This document shows, piece after piece, positions 5,423-9,130 of a stretch of 9,130 nucleotides of DNA (position 1 is the stretch's first letter; every line of letters begins with the position of its first letter). Source of the stretch: Anaerolineaceae bacterium. GTDB lineage: Bacteria; Chloroflexota; Anaerolineae; Anaerolineales; Anaerolineaceae. The notes beneath the pieces were generated by a model. That model searched no databases. It saw nothing but the letters and a program-made list of their open reading frames with translations, and was not told where the DNA came from. Location of the stretch: positions 1-9,130 of the forward strand of contig PMIV01000167.1 of the NCBI GenBank assembly GCA_003158355.1, written 5' to 3'. Made by a program: the position numbers and the translations under genes.

Positions 5423-7693
5423 GTGAGTACGATTCCTATGAATGCAGCAAAACCCGACTTACACCTTTTCGAGGCGCTAGCCATTTTGAATGAAATTGGT
5501 GCTACCGTCAACCAGATCGGTCATGATGGATCGGTTAGCGTTGAGGCCACTTTGACTTTAATCGTAAAAAGCGCGATTAAGGTAGTTCCGGGGGCTTCGG
5601 CTGTCATTTATGTCTATGACGTCGATCAAGAGAAATTTATCCACGCCTCCAGGGTCTCTGCCGGGAATGAGAATTTGCCAAATTCGGGAGACGAACCGCG
5701 GGAAAATGGACTGGGTATGCTTGCCATTGCACGTAAACTGCGAGTGCTTTCTTATGAGGAGAAAGACGTACCGATCCATCCCTCACGGGCCAAAGCGGGC
5801 GCCAAAGCGATGGGCTGTTTCCCGATGATCGTTTCTGATCGCCCGGTAGGTGTGCTTTATGTTTATCTGGAAGATAAGCGGCAGTTCAGCCAACTTGAAC
5901 TGCTGATGCTGGAGAACTTTGTTAACCAGGCTGCCATGGCTATTTATCATGCGCACAATCTGGAACGGATGGAACGTAACCTCGTTCGTAAAGAAGAAGA
6001 ATTAAAACGCTTGCGGCGCGCGGGCTTGTTGATCTCCTCGCGTCTGCGGCTGGAAGATACCCTGCAATCGATCTTACAAATGGCCCTGGAAGTGACCGGA
6101 GCGCAATATGGTATTTTCCGTTTGTTGGATAAAAACGGAGAAACATTAAACACCCGCGCTTTTGCCGGGGAACATCTGGCTCGACCGCAGGTGGAAGCTT
6201 TACCCTTGAACTCAAACAGCGTGATGAGCTGGGTGGCCCGCGAGCGGGAGCCGGTTTGCATCTCTGATCTACGCGAAGGTTCCTGGGCCCAAATCTACTA
6301 CCCGCTGGACGCGGCATTGGAAATGCGTTCTGAATTGGCCGTACCTTTGATCGGCGCCAGCGGTCGCCTGGAAGGCGTGCTCAATCTGGAAAGCCCGGTC
6401 GTTGGTGCTTTCAGCGAAGAAGACAGCTACCTGTTACAGGCTCTGGCCACTCAAGCGGTCATCACCATTCAGGAGGTAAGGCTGCTAGATGCTCTTGAAG
6501 AAGTGACCCATCTGCTGCTCACCCAGCCCTGCCAAAAAGTGTTGGCGCATTTATCGGAGCTTTCGTGTGATCTTTTGGATGCGGCCTCTGGCTCCATTTG
6601 GAAATTGGACGGGACTGACCTGGTGCTGGAAGCAGAAAGCGGCGGCTACCGGCACGGAGAACGCATCCCTGTAGAAACCAGCCTGGCCGGGTTGGCAATT
6701 AAAGAACGCAAACCTGCGGTCAGTGAGGATATTCGGGTAGACAAACGTTTCAACCGCAGCGACCTGGCTGTGGATCAAAACTGGTCCAGGGCTTTGATCG
6801 TTCCGCTCTTGCCGGGGGATGAAGGTGAACCGCTGGGTGCCTTCGGCGTGTACAGCTCCAGTTCAAGTGCCGGCCATTTTGCCGAATCGGAATGGGACAA
6901 AAAGGTATTGGTCTGCCTGGCCGATTATGCCGTGCTGGCGATCCAAAATGACGCGCACCAGGAAGCACTGCGAGCCTCTCAGGAGCAGCATTCGGTGGCG
7001 GAGACCTTTGCTGCTGTTGGGGATATTGCTTCAAATTTGCTGCACCACCTGAATAATAAAGTGGGTACGATCCCGGTGCGTATCCAGGGCATCCAGGATA
7101 AATGTCCGGATGTGCTGGTGCAAAATCCATACCTGGCGCACAATCTGGATGAGATCGAACACTGCGCGACCGAGGCTATGGAAAGTGTGCGGGAGAACCT
7201 CTCTCATCTGCGCCCGATCCGGTTGGAACCTGTTTATGTAGCACGGCGTGTTTCAGATGCGATTCGATTCACTAAATTACCGCCGGGGATCGAGATCCAC
7301 GTGGATTCGCTCGAGCATCTTCCGGTGGTCATGGCTGGAGAACAAACCATGACGCTGGTTTTCACCAACCTTTTAGAAAACGCCGCAGACGCTATGAATG
7401 GGAACGGCCTGATCACGATCAGCGGGTCATTTGATGAAAAATGGGTGAGTGTGTACATCAGTGATACCGGCCCGGGAATTCCACCCGAATTGCATGAGCA
7501 TATCTTTGAATTAAATTATTCCGGAAGAAAAATGACCCGGCCCAGCAAGCTCGGGTTTGGCCTGTGGTGGGTAAAGACGCTGATGACCCGCCTGGGTGGG
7601 AGCGTGAGCGTGCAAAGTGATGGAACTCACGGGACAACTTTTATCCTGCGGCTGCCACGTACTGAAAATACAATACCAGCGGGAGTGAACTGA
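5423..7693 (+). CDS. Soluble sensor histidine kinase, GAF-GAF-GAF-HisKA-HATPase
   Basis: A 756-aa two-component sensor with no membrane segment, so it senses something in the cytosol. Order: GAF 1 (about 14-177), a charged coiled coil (about 178-198), GAF 2 (about 199-355), GAF 3 (about 361-512), a phospho-acceptor helix (about 525-610) and a HATPase domain (about 625-750). ATP-site boxes are intact: N box NLLEN (649-653), G1 DTGPGIP from Asp681, and G2 GFGLWWV (711-717). The H box reads LLHHLNNKVG with His541, where most kinases have His-Glu; here His542 follows. No bilin- or haem-ligand cysteine motif can be assigned to the GAFs. The start is uncertain: GTG 5423 has no ribosome binding site but fits a leaderless transcript, and ATG 5438 is five codons later. 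It overlaps the regulator gene by 1 bp (TGATG), which identifies its partner. Confidence 0.93.
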   Translation: MSTIPMNAAKPDLHLFEALAILNEIGATVNQIGHDGSVSVEATLTLIVKSAIKVVPGASAVIYVYDVDQEKFIHASRVSAGNENLPNSGDEPRENGLGMLAIARKLRVLSYEEKDVPIHPSRAKAGAKAMGCFPMIVSDRPVGVLYVYLEDKRQFSQLELLMLENFVNQAAMAIYHAHNLERMERNLVRKEEELKRLRRAGLLISSRLRLEDTLQSILQMALEVTGAQYGIFRLLDKNGETLNTRAFAGEHLARPQVEALPLNSNSVMSWVAREREPVCISDLREGSWAQIYYPLDAALEMRSELAVPLIGASGRLEGVLNLESPVVGAFSEEDSYLLQALATQAVITIQEVRLLDALEEVTHLLLTQPCQKVLAHLSELSCDLLDAASGSIWKLDGTDLVLEAESGGYRHGERIPVETSLAGLAIKERKPAVSEDIRVDKRFNRSDLAVDQNWSRALIVPLLPGDEGEPLGAFGVYSSSSSAGHFAESEWDKKVLVCLADYAVLAIQNDAHQEALRASQEQHSVAETFAAVGDIASNLLHHLNNKVGTIPVRIQGIQDKCPDVLVQNPYLAHNLDEIEHCATEAMESVRENLSHLRPIRLEPVYVARRVSDAIRFTKLPPGIEIHVDSLEHLPVVMAGEQTMTLVFTNLLENAADAMNGNGLITISGSFDEKWVSVYISDTGPGIPPELHEHIFELNYSGRKMTRPSKLGFGLWWVKTLMTRLGGSVSVQSDGTHGTTFILRLPRTENTIPAGVN

Positions 7694-8766
7694 TGGCCCC
7701 GACGCAGATTCGCGCAATGGTAGTGGAAGATGATGCCTCCTGGCAGCAAATCCTGAGTGAAATACTCACGGATTCAGGGCTGATCGTGGACGTGGCCAGC
7801 AACATTGAAGATGCTTATCGTTTGTTAAAAGCAGAACCGCACCGCCTGGCTTTGGTCGATCTTTCTCTGGCGGGCAGTGACCATCACAATTCTGATGGAT
7901 TGCGAATTCTTGAGGCAGTCAAGCGCGCGGATCCGGGCTGCCAGACTATTTTATTGACAGGTTATGCCACCGTGGAATTAGCCGTCAGCGTTTTGATGGA
8001 ATACGGTGCTTTTTCATTTTTACGCAAAGAGAGTTTTAACCGATCCCAATTCCGCGAATTGGTCAGCCACGCGTTGGCTGCTGCACCCCAACCGGAATTG
8101 CCAAAAGCCGAAATTGAGGTTGCTCATACAACGATTGAAGGTGAACAAAACAAAAGTGATACCTCAAAGAATAGAAAAGCACTGGTGGTCGAAGATGACG
8201 CGGGTTGGCGCAGCATCCTTTCGGAACTCCTGACAGATGCCGGGCATGAGGTGCGCCTTTGCGCTAGCTTTGGGGATGCGTTGGGAGTGCTGAGGCGGGA
8301 CACATTTGACCTGGCGGTGGTCGATCTTTCGCTGACGCCTGGCGTTTATTGGGAACAAAACTCGTCTGAAGAACCGCTCGAGGGGTTTAATTTGCTAGCC
8401 AGTACCAAAGCGGCAGGCATCCCCACGATCGTTGTGAGCGGCGTAGCTTCGGTGGATGAGATCCAGCGGGCGTATACCGAACAAGCGATCTTTGCTTACC
8501 TCGAAAAGCAGGCTTTTGACCGGAATACCTTCCTCAGGTTGGTCAATGAAGCCAGTCTTTCGGGGAAGAACCTCTCGGAGTTGGAACGACTGACTGAACG
8601 TGAGCGGGAAGTTTTTGATCTGTTGGCCAAAGGAATGACCAATAAAGAAATTGCCGAGACCCTGGTGATCACGACGAATACGGTAAAACGCCATATCAAA
8701 GCCATCTTCGAGAAACTGGAAGTGCATACACGTACGGCAGCAACGGCCAAATCGTTCTCAAGCTAG
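7693..8766 (+). CDS. Response regulator with two receiver domains and a LuxR-type DNA-binding domain (REC-REC-HTH)
   Basis: A 357-aa transcription regulator. Receiver 1 (about 6-128) has acidic E12-D13-D14, phospho-acceptor Asp56, Thr89 and Lys112. Receiver 2 (about 161-288) has E167-D168-D169, Asp211, Ser249 and Lys272, so both look able to be phosphorylated. Residues 297-357 are a LuxR/NarL helix-turn-helix with the typical LTEREREVFDLLAKGMTNKEIA opening in two halves (LTEREREVF and GMTNKEIAETL) and NTVKRHI recognition helix. The receivers are clearly duplicated: over 50 aligned residues (10-59 against 165-214) 26 are identical by eye. Both have a lengthened loop after the phospho-Asp, most in receiver 2. 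GGGAG at 7681-7685 lies 7 nt before ATG, inside the kinase gene. Cognate to the kinase by coupling; targets are unknown. Confidence 0.95.
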   Translation: MAPTQIRAMVVEDDASWQQILSEILTDSGLIVDVASNIEDAYRLLKAEPHRLALVDLSLAGSDHHNSDGLRILEAVKRADPGCQTILLTGYATVELAVSVLMEYGAFSFLRKESFNRSQFRELVSHALAAAPQPELPKAEIEVAHTTIEGEQNKSDTSKNRKALVVEDDAGWRSILSELLTDAGHEVRLCASFGDALGVLRRDTFDLAVVDLSLTPGVYWEQNSSEEPLEGFNLLASTKAAGIPTIVVSGVASVDEIQRAYTEQAIFAYLEKQAFDRNTFLRLVNEASLSGKNLSELERLTEREREVFDLLAKGMTNKEIAETLVITTNTVKRHIKAIFEKLEVHTRTAATAKSFSS

Positions 8767-8775
8767 GGCTTTATC

Positions 8776-8802
8776 CACAAATTACACGAGTATCACGAAT
8801 TA
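8776..8802. repeat. Tandem 9-bp repeat, three units
   Basis: Three head-to-tail units, CACAAATTA, CACGAGTAT and CACGAATTA, begin 10 bp after the regulator stop. The consensus is near CACGAATTA. Short arrays of this flavour turn up between genes in various environmental bacteria, which I recall only generally. Confidence 0.5.
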
Positions 8803-8843
8803 TTGAAACGCTGATTGGGTGAATGATGTTTAGTACCCTTTTT

Positions 8844-8865
8844 GGGGCGTATAGCCATACGCCCC
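8844..8865. repeat. Perfect 9-bp-stem hairpin, REP-like or terminator
   Basis: GGGGCGTAT (8844-8852) and ATACGCCCC (8857-8865) pair perfectly around the loop AGCC. Read on the minus strand it starts GTAGGGGCG, a head shared with the neighbouring hairpin repeat. No T-run follows on the + strand. It lies 78 bp after the regulator stop and could mark the transcript end. Confidence 0.6.
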
Positions 8866-8867
8866 TA

Positions 8868-8921
8868 CATGCGAATGATGCCTAAATTGGTGCGTTCAAA
8901 AGCGACCGCACCCTACTTTTT
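8868..8921. repeat. Dispersed hairpin repeat, copy 2, with terminator-like tail
   Basis: CATGCGAA at 8868 is followed after 13 bases by arms GGTGCGTTC (8889-8897) and GACCGCACC (8904-8912) around the loop AAAAGC, then CTACTTTTT. The stem is 9 bp with one T-C mismatch. It has the same layout as the copy at 3442-3491, but the mismatch sits at a different position. The T-run makes it the best intrinsic-terminator candidate for the kinase-regulator operon. Confidence 0.65.
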
Positions 8922-9073
8922 AACTGAAAAGCCAAGATCATTAGAACAACACGGTATGCAGTTAGGTATGCCCGCTTTATCTGAAGACGAATCTCTCGGC
9001 AAAATATCTTTATCAAGATGCATTTTAAAATTTCTCGCATGACTTTTCTTCTTAAATATATTGGATTGTTTAT

Positions 9074-9130
9074 TTACTCAAGAAGGTTCAAACGTTCCAG
9101 AACGTCCGGTTTGAGTGAAAATGAAGGTGA
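9074..9130 (-). CDS. Possible C-terminal end of a minus-strand gene (unidentified)
   Basis: On the minus strand one frame is open from the right edge to TAA at 9074-9076 and reads SPSFSLKPDVLERLNLLE, which looks protein-like; the other two minus frames stop slightly earlier. If real, the gene is convergent with the regulator. Eighteen residues are too few to identify a family or to be sure. Confidence 0.25.
   Translation of the reverse strand, partial: SPSFSLKPDVLERLNLLE

Larger units (their letters stand above)
8767..9073. other. Repeat-rich intergenic region after the response regulator
   Basis: A 307-bp stretch with no convincing gene. It holds a 9-bp tandem repeat (8776-8802), a perfect 9-bp-stem hairpin (8844-8865) and the second copy of the dispersed hairpin (8868-8921). 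From 8922 to 9073 I see only a GGTATGC direct repeat with a 12-bp period (8953 and 8965), a small ATCTT/AAGAT hairpin near 9006-9019 and the palindrome ATTTTAAAAT near 9024-9033. None of these has a clear role. Confidence 0.6.

Noticed and set aside
6750..7130. 126-codon minus-strand ORF inside the histidine kinase gene
   Set aside because: The translation is rich in Pro, Arg and Gly in the way antisense frames usually are, and the + strand is clearly coding.
3442..8921. CRISPR array
   Set aside because: The two hairpin copies are 5.4 kb apart and no regularly spaced repeats exist anywhere in the window.
8842..9042. 66-codon + strand ORF after the response regulator
   Set aside because: Its first third is made of the two hairpin repeats, it starts at a TTG without a ribosome binding site, and its translation has no domain-like pattern.

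Overview
The window is a bacterial chromosomal segment of moderate GC with seven confident or probable protein genes on the + strand. They are arranged as two signalling modules flanking two glutamine synthetase genes. The gene set (two different type I glutamine synthetases, a soluble triple-GAF histidine kinase, and a tandem-receiver LuxR-type regulator) looks most like Chloroflexota, probably class Anaerolineae. That placement is an inference from protein style; no rRNA or tRNA is present to confirm it.

Left module (1-3379): a possible C-terminal tail of an upstream ORF overlaps by 4 bp a PP2C-type protein phosphatase gene. The phosphatase gene overlaps by 1 bp a Ser/Thr protein kinase gene, and the first glnA (GSI-alpha subtype) follows 22 bp later. 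This reads as one transcript: a phosphatase/kinase pair with a glutamine synthetase.

Middle (3380-3920): a 541-bp gap holding a dispersed hairpin repeat, a strong terminator-like hairpin, three further short inverted repeats and two promoter-like sequences. It ends in a 14-bp palindrome ahead of the second glnA. The second glnA (3921-5333) is of the GSI-beta subtype with the adenylylation tyrosine, and appears monocistronic, closed by a hairpin at 5366-5394.

Right module (5407-8766): an extended -10 promoter almost on top of the first codon precedes a cytosolic GAF-GAF-GAF histidine kinase, which overlaps by 1 bp a REC-REC-LuxR response regulator. After that, 8767-9073 is non-coding and packed with three kinds of small repeat. 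The last 57 bases may be the C-terminal end of a minus-strand gene.

How they could work together (inference): the two synthetases look to be under different control. One resembles the feedback-inhibited type and sits with a Ser/Thr kinase and phosphatase; the other has the adenylylation site and its own promoter region. The two-component pair next door has no visible link to nitrogen beyond its position. No glnB, glnE, amtB or glnR is in the window. I did not find CRISPR arrays, intact insertion sequences, tRNA or rRNA genes.
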